Part shown: in pieces, positions 17,218-26,076 of the stretch
Layout of the letters: every line of letters begins with the position of its first letter
How positions within the stretch are numbered: the stretch's first letter is position 1
DNA from: an archaeon SCG-AAA382B04
GTDB lineage: Archaea > Halobacteriota > Methanonatronarchaeia > Methanonatronarchaeales > Methanonatronarchaeaceae
Length of the DNA stretch: 64,000 bases
Direction of reading: 5' to 3'
Assembly: GCA_003034855.1 (NCBI GenBank)
Contig: PZKD01000062.1
Span: forward strand, 1-64,000
Made by a program: the position numbers and the translations under genes
Notes under the pieces: model-generated
Told to the model about the DNA's origin: nothing
The model's database searches: none
Seen by the model: the letters and a program-made list of their open reading frames with translations, nothing else

Positions 17218-18222
17218 TCAGACCTCTCTTAAATATTTTTCAGTTACTTCTGTTTGATTCCAAACTCTCAAGCCATCCTTAACTTCAAGATCTGGTTTTA
17301 TCTTGCAATTGTCCCCAATAGAAGCATCCTCTACTTGGACATTTTTTTGTATCCGGGTATTTGATCCAACTAATGCATTCTTCAAAACCGCACCTTCCTC
17401 TACGGTTGTGTTGTCTAAGATCACGGAGTTTTTTACTTCAGCTCCATCCCCTATCTTCACAGCTCTGCCTAAAGAGGTTTTTTGGTCTATCGAACCATTT
17501 ATCTCTGAGTTCCCTCCAATTCTCTCTCCACCTCTCTCTTCCTCATCTATTAGTAGTTGATGGGCTTCAAGGTAACTAGTTGGTGTTCCTATGTCGATCC
17601 AGTGTCCTCTAAACTTGTAACCAAACAAATCCTCAATTATCCGAGGAAATACTTCATGCTCCATACTAACCCTCTCACCACTAGAGATGTAGTCAAAGAT
17701 CTGGGGAGTGTAGGCATACATTCCCGCATTAATCCAATCAGAAAAAACTTCACTAGAACTAGGTTTCTCCTTGAACCTAGAGACACTTCCCCTCTCATCA
17801 GTTTCTATAATCCCAAACCTAGTAGGGTCATCAACCTGCCAGAGGGAAAGAGTACCAATTCCATCACTCTGCTTATGAAACTCTATAAACTCCTCAATAT
17901 CAAGTGAAAACAAGATGTCGCCATTGAAAACCAAAAAATCTTCGTCTAAGTGGTTTTCTAGGTTTTTAACTGCTCCGCCCGTTCCAAGTGGCTCTGGCTC
18001 ATCAATTACCCGAACACACATCTCTTTGCCACTATAATAGTTCTCTATCTTTTGTTTCTGGAAGTTACAGGCCAACAAAACCTCATCCACCTCACAGGGC
18101 AACTTCTCTATAATTCTATCTAAGATTGGTTTGTTTAAGACAGGAACAAGTGGCTTTGGCCTATCTAATGTAATAGGTCTCAGTCTAGTTCCTTTGCCTC
18201 CAGCTAATACAACAGCCTTCAT
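17218..18222 (-). CDS. Sugar-1-phosphate nucleotidyltransferase with left-handed beta-helix
   Basis: I place the start at 18222 (MKAVVLAGGKGTRLRPIT); an upstream in-frame ATG at 18255 would add an unlikely 11-residue leader. The N-terminal domain has the nucleotide-binding AGGKGTRLRP, ENHLDEDFLVFNGDIL and GHWIDIGTPTSYLEAH. The C-terminal part has hexapeptide repeats (about 255-320) like archaeal GlmU-type or GDP-mannose-type enzymes. It is the first gene of the sugar operon, so the transcript likely begins just upstream near 18.25-18.35 kb. Confidence 0.85.
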   Translation of the reverse strand: MKAVVLAGGKGTRLRPITLDRPKPLVPVLNKPILDRIIEKLPCEVDEVLLACNFQKQKIENYYSGKEMCVRVIDEPEPLGTGGAVKNLENHLDEDFLVFNGDILFSLDIEEFIEFHKQSDGIGTLSLWQVDDPTRFGIIETDERGSVSRFKEKPSSSEVFSDWINAGMYAYTPQIFDYISSGERVSMEHEVFPRIIEDLFGYKFRGHWIDIGTPTSYLEAHQLLIDEEERGGERIGGNSEINGSIDQKTSLGRAVKIGDGAEVKNSVILDNTTVEEGAVLKNALVGSNTRIQKNVQVEDASIGDNCKIKPDLEVKDGLRVWNQTEVTEKYLREV

Positions 18223-18375
18223 TTTTCTATTTTCCCCAAAAAACAGTGATTTCACACTCTAATAATACTTACCAACCCCACCAGAATGGACTAATACCCT
18301 GTTTTTTTTGTGTGGGTTTTTTGGTTGTTGTCAAAACAAATTTATAGTTAGAGAAAAAATAGGTTCGTTGAACAA

Positions 18376-18690
18376 ATGACAGAAGAAGTTTGTGAAAAAT
18401 GTGGTCTCCCTAGCGAACTCTGCGTGTGTGAAGAAATAGCAAAAGAGGATCAAGAAATAAATGTTTTCGTCGAAAATCGGGCATATGGAAAGCCGATGAC
18501 AATTGTAAGTGGAATCGACAGCAAAGACATAGACCTCGATGACTTGTCAACCGAATTGAAATCGAAGTGTGCTTGTGGTGGAACCGTCAAAAACGGACAA
18601 ATAGAACTACAAGGCGAACACAAACAAAAAGTCAAAGAAATGTTACTAGAAAAAGGATTTTCAGAACAAAGCCTCATACTAGGAAAATGA
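18376..18690 (+). CDS. Translation initiation factor aIF1 (SUI1 family)
   Basis: The 104-residue protein has an N-terminal [13 protein letters not shown] zinc-like knuckle, the SUI1 core with [29 protein letters not shown], and [22 protein letters not shown]. These are hallmark features of archaeal aIF1, which governs start-codon fidelity. This matters here because several island genes appear to start at AUA or AUU. Confidence 0.92.
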   Translation: MTEEVCEKCGLPSELCVCEEIAKEDQEINVFVENRAYGKPMTIVSGIDSKDIDLDDLSTELKSKCACGGTVKNGQIELQGEHKQKVKEMLLEKGFSEQSLILGK

Positions 18691-18798
18691 AATAAAAAAT
18701 AAACAAAAAATAACTCCCTTTTTTGAATCTATTCTATTTTAAAAGAAGAGGATAATTAAAAAAAAGAAAGAAATAATTTCTAAGTTATTTTTGTTGGT

Positions 18799-19254
18799 TT
18801 ATTGATAGGTTTCTGTTAGCTGACTTACGGTTCCACCTGAAGGTGTATCAACTATTCTAACTTCTATTTCATCACCACTAGTTGCAGTTACATCGCCTCC
18901 CGTATCTATCGGAACTCTCTCACCCGTTTTAAAGTCATCAGTGATGGAAAACAAAGTTACTTCCGTACTATCATCAGTACCAAGATTAGTTATAACTACT
19001 TTAGTATCACTTGCATTTAAGGTATCACCGCTTTGATGAAGTATCGTAACAGTTAAATTGTCATCAGGGCTTGTGGTTGACATACTGTCTATTGTTATTG
19101 ATGCGGTTGGTGTTGCTTGTGGTGTTTGTATTACTCCGAATACGAATCCTGCTACGATTGCTGCCATTATCACGGTTATAGCGACCATCAATATGACCCC
19201 AATCACTGGAGACACGGCTTCTTCATCTTTTAGAGTCTTTTTAGGGCTTTTCAT
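18799..19254 (-). CDS. Type IV pilin (archaeal Pilin_N)
   Basis: The 151-residue precursor has a class III signal: a charged leader MKSPKKTLKDEEA followed by VSPVIGVILMVAITVIMAAIVAGFVFG, the hydrophobic assembly helix. PibD-type peptidase would cut just before the helix. The rest is a Thr/Asp-rich beta domain of about 110 residues ending GGTVSQLTETYQ. It is the intact member of a tandem pair; about 110 bases covering the helix are identical to the upstream copy. Asn-X-Ser/Thr sites (for example NLT) make it a possible AglB substrate. Confidence 0.88.
   Translation of the reverse strand: MKSPKKTLKDEEAVSPVIGVILMVAITVIMAAIVAGFVFGVIQTPQATPTASITIDSMSTTSPDDNLTVTILHQSGDTLNASDTKVVITNLGTDDSTEVTLFSITDDFKTGERVPIDTGGDVTATSGDEIEVRIVDTPSGGTVSQLTETYQ
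19091..19200 (-). repeat. 110-base identity with 19587-19696 (pilin helix region)
   Basis: The sequence encoding the hydrophobic pilin helix and the start of the mature domain is identical, as far as I can align by eye, between the two pilin genes. The flanking regions have diverged freely. That contrast suggests recent gene conversion or duplication limited to the assembly domain. Confidence 0.8.
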
Positions 19255-19291
19255 AATTTATCCCTCTTTTTTAAATCTGTTAATTAACAAC

Positions 19292-19753
19292 TTATTGTGC
19301 TGTTGCTGTTGGTTGACTTATTGTTCCACCAGATGGAGTATCAACTATTCTTGCTTCGAAATCATTACCTGTGGTAAAACCATGTCCAAATTCTGAGGAA
19401 TTAATAGTAACTCTCTCACCTGTGGTCCATGTTGAACCTATATCTGAATTAGGTCCTAAATCTAGTGTAGCGGTATTAGATGTTGCTCCTAAATCCGTAA
19501 TTACTAGATCTATATCACTTACATTTAAATCATCGCCGCTTTGATGTAGCAACGTCATTTCCCCTGTGCCGTTATTTAATTCTGAAATTGTTATTGATGC
19601 GGTTGGTGTTGCTTGTGGTGTTTGTATTACTCCGAATACGAATCCTGCTACGATTGCTGCCATTATCACGGTTATAGCGACCATCAATATGACCCCTATA
19701 ACGGGTGATACTCCTTACTTGTCCTCTAAAAACTTTTTTGGGTTATATTTCAT
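19292..19753 (-). pseudogene. Second type IV pilin with an in-frame TAA at the signal-cleavage site
   Basis: Reading from ATG at 19753 gives MKYNPKKFLEDK, then TAA (19715-19717), then GVSPVIGVILMVAITV in the same frame through to a normal C-terminus ending TISQPTATAQ. The stop replaces the residue where the paralogue has Glu or Ala before the helix. A downstream ATG exists inside the helix but would skip the processing signal. The rest of the frame is undamaged, so the mutation is recent, read through, or a base-call error. Confidence 0.75.
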
Positions 19754-19774
19754 ATTTTCTTATTCTCCTTTTGT

Positions 19775-19960
19775 TTATTTTGTTTTTGCTTCTTCTATCC
19801 GTTTTTTTAGGCCTTCGCCTTCTTTGTTGGTGTATGGGCATTCGATGTAGTGGTCTACTGCTTGTTGAAGCGCTCCCTTGGTGGTCTCTTCCCCTGCTTC
19901 TTCTTTGAGTTCGTTGAGATCACTTTCTGTTAGTATCGTTTGAGCATGAACTATTTTCAC
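19775..19960 (-). CDS. Small acidic RHH-like protein (possibly DUF5371)
   Basis: I choose GTG at 19960 (VKIVHAQTILTESDLNELKEE), preceded by GGTGAT, giving 61 residues. The order is a short strand, a helix, TTKGALQQAVDHYIECPYTNK and a charged tail. The strand-helix-helix pattern and the TK-A-x-x-AV-x-HY-x-EC motif recall DUF5371 proteins of methanogens, though I assign this only tentatively. It precedes the pilin pair on the same strand and could regulate it. Confidence 0.6.
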   Translation of the reverse strand: MKIVHAQTILTESDLNELKEEAGEETTKGALQQAVDHYIECPYTNKEGEGLKKRIEEAKTK

Positions 19961-20061
19961 CTTTAAATCACCAAACCTAAACAATAATAATCATTATGAT
20001 GTAATAAAAGTTTGGTAGAAAAAACAAAACAAAAAACCACAAACAAAAAAAACAAACAAAG

Positions 20062-21183
20062 TTATTTAAATTTAACAAATTCTTCTCTAATCTCTTTGGC
20101 TTTTGGATGCTTTATGTAATCTATGCAAGAACCCTTTGCCTCATCAATTTCGAGGTGCTCTATCAGTTCTTTGTAGCTTCCTCCACTTAATCCATTTGCT
20201 ACTAAGGCATATCCTTGGCTAGTTTTCTTTGTTTCCCTAGCCCCTAATAAATCATCTAGGACCCTAACATCGTAGTCTTTTAATTTGTTGGTTAGTCTTT
20301 TTTTGATTTGTGGTTTTTTGGTTAGTCTGCCTGATAGGAGTGTTTTGTTTGTTTTTGTAGTTGATTTGATTGATCTAACTGCCTTTTCAACTCCCTCGAG
20401 CATCGATTTTAGTGCATTTCTTTCTTTTTTGTTGTCTAGGTTGTTTAGTAGTTGTTTTGGTGTTTTGTGCCTGGTTATTGTGGATAAGCCGCCCTGGAAT
20501 ATGTGTTGTTTTTGCCAGTTTTTGCCGAGTTGTGTGAGTTCAGCATCCATACCTCCTAGGGTTAGGAATCCGGGGGCTTGGATTGTTGTTCCTCCGATGC
20601 CGTCTATTATTTTTCCTTTTTCTACTGCTATTACTGAGTTGTATCCAAAACCCATTTCGATTAGAATAAAGGAAGTGTTAAAATTTGGTTTGTTCTTGGT
20701 TTGTTGGTGGGTTGCTAGTGCTGTTACTGCTAGTTTGTCGGCTGTTCCCATGTCGAGTTTGTTGTATTTTCTATGGATTGGTACTGTTGGTAGGTTGATT
20801 ATTCCTGGTATGAAGATGGTTTTGTAGTCTCTTTTTTTGATTTCTTTGATTGCTTGTGTCATTGCGTAGTAGAGTAAGGCTCCAAAAACGTTTTTTTCAA
20901 CTGCTTCTTCGATGTATTTTTTTTGTGTTAGTAAGATGTAGTTGTAGTACCATTCTTCGAGTTTTTCCTGTGGTATTCTTTTTAGGTTAGTTGGTTCGAT
21001 TCCGTATCCACTTGGCGCTGCTAGGACATCAAATGGCTCAGCTTTCTCGAGTTCGTCAATTAGTTTTTTTGGGTTTTTTGCCACTTCTTTGGTTGGCACA
21101 CAGGATTCGTACACTATTTTTTGGTTTTTTATTGCGCATATGTCCATTGATTTGGTGCCTGGGTCAATTCCAACAGCCTTCAT
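20062..21183 (-). CDS. DUF1464 family ASKHA-fold protein
   Basis: The 373-residue protein opens with MKAVGIDPGTKSMDICAI, a phosphate-1 loop of the acetate/sugar kinase-Hsp70-actin fold. A second glycine-rich block (ILIEMGFGYNSVIAVEKGKIIDGIGG) lies near 170. This is the archaeal DUF1464 family, related by fold to kinases; no reaction is established. It is separated from glutamine synthetase by 12 bases on the same strand, so the two may be cotranscribed. Confidence 0.75.
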   Translation of the reverse strand: MKAVGIDPGTKSMDICAIKNQKIVYESCVPTKEVAKNPKKLIDELEKAEPFDVLAAPSGYGIEPTNLKRIPQEKLEEWYYNYILLTQKKYIEEAVEKNVFGALLYYAMTQAIKEIKKRDYKTIFIPGIINLPTVPIHRKYNKLDMGTADKLAVTALATHQQTKNKPNFNTSFILIEMGFGYNSVIAVEKGKIIDGIGGTTIQAPGFLTLGGMDAELTQLGKNWQKQHIFQGGLSTITRHKTPKQLLNNLDNKKERNALKSMLEGVEKAVRSIKSTTKTNKTLLSGRLTKKPQIKKRLTNKLKDYDVRVLDDLLGARETKKTSQGYALVANGLSGGSYKELIEHLEIDEAKGSCIDYIKHPKAKEIREEFVKFK

Positions 21184-21195
21184 CTTCTTAGTGTT

Positions 21196-22530
21196 TTAGT
21201 ATGTTTCTAAATATTTACTGATTTCCCATTCGCTTACTTGTGCTTTGTATTCGTTCCATTCAGCTTCTTTGGCTTCTATGAATTTTTGAGCTACATGGTC
21301 ACCTAGGGCGTTTAGTATTACTTGGTCTTGTTTGAGTGCTTCGATGGCTTGTTTGAGGTTTTCTGGTAGTGTTTGGATTCCGTATTGTTTTCTTTTTTCT
21401 TCTGTTAGTTCGTAGATGTTTTCGGTTATTGCTTCTGGTGCTTGTATTTGTTTCTCTATGCCATCTAATCCGGCTTGTAGCATAGTTGCTAGTGCAAGAT
21501 AGGGGTTACAGCTTGGGTCGGGGCTTCTGTATTCTAGGCGAGTTCCCTTGGACTTATCGGCTCCTGGGATTCTGATTAGTGCGGATCGGTTTACGCTGCT
21601 CCAAGCCATGTAAATAGGTGCCTCATAGCCAGGGACCAAGCGCTTATAAGAATTAACAGTTGGATTTGTAACCGCAGTTATCGCAGGCGCATGCTCAATC
21701 AAACCCCCAAGAAAATAGTAAGCTGTCTTGGATAGTTGATATTCATCGCTTTTGTCATAGAATACGTTTTTGTTGTCGTTGAAGAGGCTCATGTGAGTGT
21801 GCATTCCACTTCCATTGATTCCTGCAATTGGCTTAGGCATGAAAGTTGCATGCAAGTTGTTTAGCTCAGCTATCGCCCTCACCAACACTCTAAAGGTCGC
21901 GATGTTGTCTGCAGTTTTTAGGCCGTCTTCGTATTTGAAGTCGATTTCGTGTTGGCCTTCAGCGACCTCGTGGTGACTGGCTTCAACTTCGAAGCCCATG
22001 TCTTCTAAGCTCAGAATCATGTCTCTTCTTAGGTCACTTGCCAGATCTCTTGGCGCTAGGTCAAAGTATCCGCCTGCATCATGTGTGTTTAGTGTTGGCT
22101 TTTGATTTTGCTTTTCGAAAACGAAGAACTCTGGCTCGGGTCCACAGTAGAATTCATAACCCATCTCGTCTGCCTTCATAGTTGCTTTTTTTAGTACTTG
22201 TCTTGGGTCTCCACTGAATGGTTTTCCATTTGTTTGTTTTACGTCGCAAATTAGTCGTGCAGTCATCGATTCACCATTCTCATTCTTCTTCCATGGCAAC
22301 AACGTAAAGGTATCGGGATCGGGTTCTAGGCGCATATCACTCTCCTGTATCCTGACAAAACCGTTTATGGAGCTTCCATCAAAGTATATTCCTTCAGTTA
22401 ATGCCTTTTCTAGCTGACCAACAGGAATTGAGACGTTTTTAACTATTCCTAGTATATCGGTAAATTGTAATCGAACAAATTTTACGTCATTTTTTTGTGC
22501 TTTTTTGAGGATTTCTTCTTTTTTCGCCAT
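21196..22530 (-). CDS. glnA: Glutamine synthetase type I
   Basis: The 444-residue protein contains FDGSSINGF near 51, the catalytic block [43 protein letters not shown], and [16 protein letters not shown]. These include the ATP-site and glutamate-binding residues of class I enzymes of the short type. I see no adenylylation-loop tyrosine context. It forms glutamine from glutamate, ammonia and ATP. It is divergent from an Lrp gene across 122 bases, which is a likely regulatory pairing. Confidence 0.95.
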   Translation of the reverse strand: MAKKEEILKKAQKNDVKFVRLQFTDILGIVKNVSIPVGQLEKALTEGIYFDGSSINGFVRIQESDMRLEPDPDTFTLLPWKKNENGESMTARLICDVKQTNGKPFSGDPRQVLKKATMKADEMGYEFYCGPEPEFFVFEKQNQKPTLNTHDAGGYFDLAPRDLASDLRRDMILSLEDMGFEVEASHHEVAEGQHEIDFKYEDGLKTADNIATFRVLVRAIAELNNLHATFMPKPIAGINGSGMHTHMSLFNDNKNVFYDKSDEYQLSKTAYYFLGGLIEHAPAITAVTNPTVNSYKRLVPGYEAPIYMAWSSVNRSALIRIPGADKSKGTRLEYRSPDPSCNPYLALATMLQAGLDGIEKQIQAPEAITENIYELTEEKRKQYGIQTLPENLKQAIEALKQDQVILNALGDHVAQKFIEAKEAEWNEYKAQVSEWEISKYLETY

Positions 22531-22652
22531 ATTTTTTCACCAATATGATTATTTTTCTAGTTATTTTTTGAACATTACTCATATAAAACTTGTGTTTATT
22601 AAACAAATACACAAAAACTTAAGTAAACATAACCAAAATTTGTTCCTAAGAA
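22531..22652. promoter_or_regulatory. Divergent control region between glnA and the Lrp gene
   Basis: This AT-rich spacer must hold both promoters. Candidate TATA-like stretches include CATATAAAACT near 22579 (rightward) and TTAAACAAATA near 22597. No clear palindromic Lrp box is visible by eye. The short divergent arrangement suggests the Lrp protein acts here on itself and on glnA. Confidence 0.4.
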
Positions 22653-23120
22653 ATGAAGCTCGACAAAACAGACAAAAAAATCCTAAAACAATTACAAAAA
22701 GACGCCAGAAAAAGCTACAGCGACATAGCAGAAGCCGTTGACGTAGCAGAAGGAACCGTCTACAACCGAATAGAAAAACTAAAAGAAGAAAAAATACTAA
22801 AAGGCTTCGTAGCCGACATAGACTACTCAAAACTAGGATACGACATCATAGCAATAATAGGCGTAACATCAAAAGGAGGAAAACTACCAGGACTAGAACA
22901 AAAAATCGCAAAAAACGGAAACGTAACAAGCGTATACGACGTAACAGGAGACTACGACGCAATGGTAGTAGCCAAATTCAAAGAAAGAGATCACCTAAAC
23001 CAATTCGTAAAAGAACTATTATCAAGAGACGATGTGGTTAGAACCAACACAATGGTCGTCTTAAACACAGTAAAAGAAACCCACTCAATCAACCTAAACC
23101 AACAAAAAAATAAAAAATAG
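22653..23120 (+). CDS. Lrp/AsnC family transcription regulator
   Basis: The 155-residue protein begins with the Lrp-type HTH (LDKTDKKILKQLQKDARKSYSDIAEAVDVAEGTVYNRIEKLKEE). A RAM ligand-binding domain follows from about residue 66, containing TGDYDAMVVAKFK and a closing TMVVLNTVKE. It likely senses an amino acid, with glutamine the obvious candidate given the divergent glnA. Codons end overwhelmingly in A or C. Confidence 0.9.
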   Translation: MKLDKTDKKILKQLQKDARKSYSDIAEAVDVAEGTVYNRIEKLKEEKILKGFVADIDYSKLGYDIIAIIGVTSKGGKLPGLEQKIAKNGNVTSVYDVTGDYDAMVVAKFKERDHLNQFVKELLSRDDVVRTNTMVVLNTVKETHSINLNQQKNKK

Positions 23121-23126
23121 TCAAAA

Positions 23127-23555
23127 TTATTTTCTTTTTGAATCTACCTTACCAATTGAGCCTTGGTATTTTCCGCTGTAACCGCTGGTCTCACCCTCAA
23201 CCCTAAAGAAAACTAAATTAGCAACTCCCTCACCCTCTTCCAACGTAACTGGTTCCTCAGATAAGTTTGCTAAGCTAAGAGTTATGTTTCCTTTGTATCC
23301 TGGATCGATGTAGCCTCCGCTAAAGAATATGCCTTCTCTCGCCAAACTCGAACGCATCCTAACGATCCCCGCAATATTCTTAGAGAACTCAACATTTTCT
23401 TTTGTGTGCAAGAGTGTATGGTTTTTTATTTCTGTTTTTTGTGCTGCTCTTAGGTCATACGAAGCTGGTTGAAGGCTTTCCCGGCTAAATGGCTCAATAT
23501 CTAACTCACCACTATTGAGTTTTTGAATTATCCTTTGTTCAGATAATATTGTCAT
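23127..23555 (-). CDS. dcd: dCTP deaminase / dUTPase family nucleotide hydrolase
   Basis: The 142-residue protein has SYDLRAAQ, the active-site SSLAREGIFFSGGYIDPGYKGNITLSLANLS and a C-terminal GKYQGSIGKVDSK. These match the trimeric dCTP deaminase/dUTPase fold. It is shorter than typical Dcd proteins (about 170-200 residues), so whether it deaminates dCTP or only hydrolyses dUTP is uncertain. It is convergent with the Lrp gene and lies 65 bases upstream of the tRNA that hosts the integrated element. Confidence 0.8.
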   Translation of the reverse strand: MTILSEQRIIQKLNSGELDIEPFSRESLQPASYDLRAAQKTEIKNHTLLHTKENVEFSKNIAGIVRMRSSLAREGIFFSGGYIDPGYKGNITLSLANLSEEPVTLEEGEGVANLVFFRVEGETSGYSGKYQGSIGKVDSKRK

Positions 23556-23619
23556 GGTTGATTCAAAAACTCTTATTCTTTATAACACAAATACCTTATT
23601 AATTAGGTTATCTTAAATT

Positions 23620-23694
23620 GGATCCGTAGCCTAGTCTGGACAAGGCGACGGCCTTCGGAGCCGTAGATCAGGGGTTCAAATCCTCTCGGGTCCG
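23620..23694 (+). tRNA. tRNA-Arg (anticodon TCG)
   Basis: The acceptor stem GGATCCG pairs with CGGGTCC (one G-T pair) and is followed by discriminator G. The D arm is GCC...GGC, the anticodon arm is ACGGC-CTTCGGA-GCCGT with TCG at 34-36 (reads CGA), and the T arm is AGGGG-TTCAAAT-CCTCT. No intron is seen and CCA is not encoded. An integrase gene begins 75 bases downstream, and copies of this 3' end recur at 58.75 and 61.98 kb. Confidence 0.97.
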
Positions 23695-23718
23695 TATTCG
23701 TTGGAGTTCAACATCACT
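23682..23718 (+). repeat. attL-like core: tRNA-Arg 3' end plus flank
   Basis: The end of the T arm and acceptor stem plus about 24 downstream bases recur at 61976-62012 with two one-base insertions and one substitution in the common part. The tail motif TTCAACATCAC also recurs inverted at 53492 and 61949. A direct repeat of a tRNA 3' end flanking an integrase gene is the signature of archaeal tyrosine-recombinase integration. Confidence 0.75.
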
Positions 23719-23768
23719 TATTTAAGTAGGTAGAAACAAAACTAAACAAACAAAAGAGCTGTCCAAAA

Positions 23769-24962
23769 ATGCCCATGCTGGATTATGATAAAAAAGTAAA
23801 AAGACACCTAGAACAAATAAAGAACATAGAAACACACAAAAACAATAAAGAATTATTCAAAGACTTCAATAGGTTCCTACATGCCAAAAACCACAGCAAT
23901 GCACACATAGATAAATTATTGAGTGAACTAAAAATAATGATGAAACAATTCAGCTTTGATTTTGCAGAAACAACTAGAGAAGACATGGAAGAAATAGTTG
24001 GATGGATTAACCAAAGAAACGTAAGCGATGCAACTAAACGACAATACAAAATCACATTAAAGAAATTCTATAAGTGGCTTAACGACGGAGAATACCCTAA
24101 AAAAGTTAAGTGGTTTGAAACCACTAGTCAAAGAAAAAAAGAAAAACTCCCAGAACAGCTTCTTGAAGAGGAAGACATATCAAAGATGCTTGAAGCAGCA
24201 AACAATCCACGTGACAAGGCCTTCACTGCTCTTTTATGGGAAACAGGAGCCAGGATAGGAGAACTACATGGCATGACTGTTGGGTCCATAGAAAACACCG
24301 AGAATGGCATGAAAGCAACCATAGATGGGAAAACCGGACCAAGAAGACTAACATTAATTGAGAGTGTTCCTTACATCAATACTTGGTTAGATTCACACTC
24401 AAATAATGACAATAAACAAGCTCCATTATGGGTTAACATAGGTAACACTAATCCAGGAGAAAAAAGCGGTTACCGAACCCTATACAACATGCTAAAAGAT
24501 ACAGCAGAAAGAGCTGGGGTAGATAAGCCAGTTAATCCTCATCAATTCCGGCATAGTAGAGCAACTTATTTAGCTAATGAATTTACCGAGGCCCAGATGT
24601 GTGAGTGGTTCGGTTGGAAACAAGGAAGCGACATGCCAGCCAAATACGTTCACTTATCAGGAAGAGACATAGATCAATCTTATAAACAATTACATGGAGT
24701 TGTTGAGGAAGAGGAAAAAGAAAGCGAATTAACTCCAATTGAATGCCCTAGATGTAATAACACTAACCCGCATGATGCTAAACTATGCAGTTACTGCGGA
24801 CAACCCTTCGATCATGAAACAGCAATAGAAATAGAAGAAGGAGAGGAAAAGGCTCGAGAAAAGGCTTCTAACGAAACTATTCAAGAAACACTCAAAGAAC
24901 TACAAAAAACGATTCAAAATCAACAAGAAGAGATCCAGGAACTCAAGCAAAATCAATCTTGA
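23769..24962 (+). CDS. Tyrosine recombinase / integrase with C-terminal zinc ribbon
   Basis: The 397-residue protein has an N-terminal SAM-like core-binding domain (about 10-115). The catalytic domain follows, with Arg in LLWETGARIGELHGM, the HQFRHSRATYL box (H-x-x-R), and the tyrosine in MPAKYVHLSG. After about residue 310 comes a zinc ribbon (ECPRCNNTNP...CSYCGQPF) and a Gln/Glu-rich coiled coil. Archaeal integrases with a C-terminal zinc ribbon are common in plasmid and virus elements. Its place next to tRNA-Arg makes it the likely agent of integration. Confidence 0.92.
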   Translation: MPMLDYDKKVKRHLEQIKNIETHKNNKELFKDFNRFLHAKNHSNAHIDKLLSELKIMMKQFSFDFAETTREDMEEIVGWINQRNVSDATKRQYKITLKKFYKWLNDGEYPKKVKWFETTSQRKKEKLPEQLLEEEDISKMLEAANNPRDKAFTALLWETGARIGELHGMTVGSIENTENGMKATIDGKTGPRRLTLIESVPYINTWLDSHSNNDNKQAPLWVNIGNTNPGEKSGYRTLYNMLKDTAERAGVDKPVNPHQFRHSRATYLANEFTEAQMCEWFGWKQGSDMPAKYVHLSGRDIDQSYKQLHGVVEEEEKESELTPIECPRCNNTNPHDAKLCSYCGQPFDHETAIEIEEGEEKAREKASNETIQETLKELQKTIQNQQEEIQELKQNQS

Positions 24963-25075
24963 TTTTTCTTTTTTTCTATATCTTTTTTATTTAAAAGGTA
25001 TTACAATTCAAAAAAGTAATACAAAAAACGCTTTATTCTAATATATCAACAAAATACGGGGTTTTTGTGGATTTA

Positions 25076-25085
25076 TAAGCGCTTA
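25076..25085. promoter_or_regulatory. Palindrome upstream of AbrB-like gene
   Basis: TAAGCGCTTA is a perfect 10-base palindrome 56 bases before the AbrB-like start. A TATA-like TTTATATG follows at about 25109. This would suit an operator for autoregulation by the dimeric protein encoded immediately downstream, though that is inferred from position alone. Confidence 0.35.
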
Positions 25086-25141
25086 GAGATGGGCATTTCC
25101 CAAAAAAATTTATATGCTCGTATAATTTATTATTTAGCAAG

Positions 25142-25318
25142 ATGAAAACGAACTTCAAACTGGGAAGCAGAAAGCTACAAAAGATAGGTTACAGCTTACT
25201 AATCTCAATCCCACCAAGCTGGATAAAAAACAACGACCTTGAAAAAGGAGACATCATTTCAATGAAACTCAACAAAGACGGAACTCTAAAGCTGGAGCCA
25301 GGGGATGATAGCAGATGA
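25142..25318 (+). CDS. AbrB/SpoVT-type small DNA-binding protein
   Basis: This 58-residue gene is read directly from the sequence. It has the swapped-hairpin pattern: SRKLQKIGYSLLISIPPSWI, then NNDLEKGDIISMKLNKDGTLKLEP. The S-x-x-IP-x-x-W segment followed by L-x-x-GD-x-(I/V) is characteristic of the AbrB/MazE fold in archaea. It overlaps the next gene by ATGA and begins the replication operon of the integrated element; it is probably its copy-control or antitoxin-like regulator. Confidence 0.75.
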   Translation: MKTNFKLGSRKLQKIGYSLLISIPPSWIKNNDLEKGDIISMKLNKDGTLKLEPGDDSR

Positions 25319-25467
25319 GTGAGGCCAAATCAACAAAAAAGGGTTACCCGACAAAAAAACAGCTTGAATTAGTTAAAGAGCATGGTAGCGGCATCTTTGA
25401 ACGATTACTCGCCAAGAAAATGCTGAAGAATAGAGAATACAAGGAGGCAAAAAAAGGAGTGAAATAA
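25315..25467 (+). CDS. Small hypothetical protein
   Basis: This 50-residue frame starts within the preceding stop (ATGA) and ends three bases before the next gene, so the coupling argues that it is translated. It is basic and helical: KKQLELVKEHGSGIFERLLAKKML, then charged residues. No family is recognised. A role in DNA or replication control is suggested only by its position. Confidence 0.6.
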   Translation: MSEAKSTKKGYPTKKQLELVKEHGSGIFERLLAKKMLKNREYKEAKKGVK

Positions 25468-25470
25468 AAA

Positions 25471-26076
25471 ATGCCAAGAAATGGAGAAGGGCTTGAAGCC
25501 CCCTATAATAAAGATAATTTTGAAGAAATAAAAAAGCAACGGAGCCTACTGAACGACAAAGCGATTTTGGACCCCGAAGCAACTGACAGCGAGGGAACAA
25601 TAGAATACGGAGTAATTTACCACACACGACGAGAGAACACTACAGAACTAGATTTAGAGGACTTAAATCAACTAAAGACAGAAATAGAACAAACATTCGA
25701 GAAACTAAGAAAACTAAAAAAAGGAAAAGACATAGAACGAGAAATAAACGAATACATTGGTTTATATCCAAGAAACGGAGAGAAACGGACACCAAAACTG
25801 GGAAAAAACCCATACATCGTTTTATATGAACAAAATCATAAGATGACAATATCTAAGCAAGAACTAAAGCAACTAAAGCAAGAGGTCGAAAAAGCCATAG
25901 AACAAATGAAAGAAGAGATACAAAAAATTCAGTGCGACAGATGCAACAAACAAATCAGCAAACCACAAAAAATAGAAATCGGAGACAAAGAATACGAGCT
26001 ATGTAAAGATTGTTACGCAGAAGTAAAAGCAGAGCTAAAAATAGAGACTAAGGGGCTAAGGGGTGGTAGCGAGTGA
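25471..26076 (+). CDS. Element protein with coiled coil and C-terminal zinc finger
   Basis: The 201-residue protein has two similar strand-helix blocks (IEYGVIYHTRRE...TELDLEDLNQLKTEIEQ and PYIVLYEQNHKMTISKQELKQLKQEVEK), which look like an internal duplication. Each is followed by helix; after them comes CDRCNKQ...CKDCYAE, a four-Cys zinc finger, at about 152-182. It overlaps the primase gene by four bases. The function is unknown; it may be a replication accessory protein. Confidence 0.65.
   Translation: MPRNGEGLEAPYNKDNFEEIKKQRSLLNDKAILDPEATDSEGTIEYGVIYHTRRENTTELDLEDLNQLKTEIEQTFEKLRKLKKGKDIEREINEYIGLYPRNGEKRTPKLGKNPYIVLYEQNHKMTISKQELKQLKQEVEKAIEQMKEEIQKIQCDRCNKQISKPQKIEIGDKEYELCKDCYAEVKAELKIETKGLRGGSE

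Noticed and set aside
19715-19717. Recoded stop (pyrrolysine-like) in the second pilin
   Set aside because: Pyrrolysine uses TAG; this codon is TAA, so a nonsense mutation or base error is the simpler reading.
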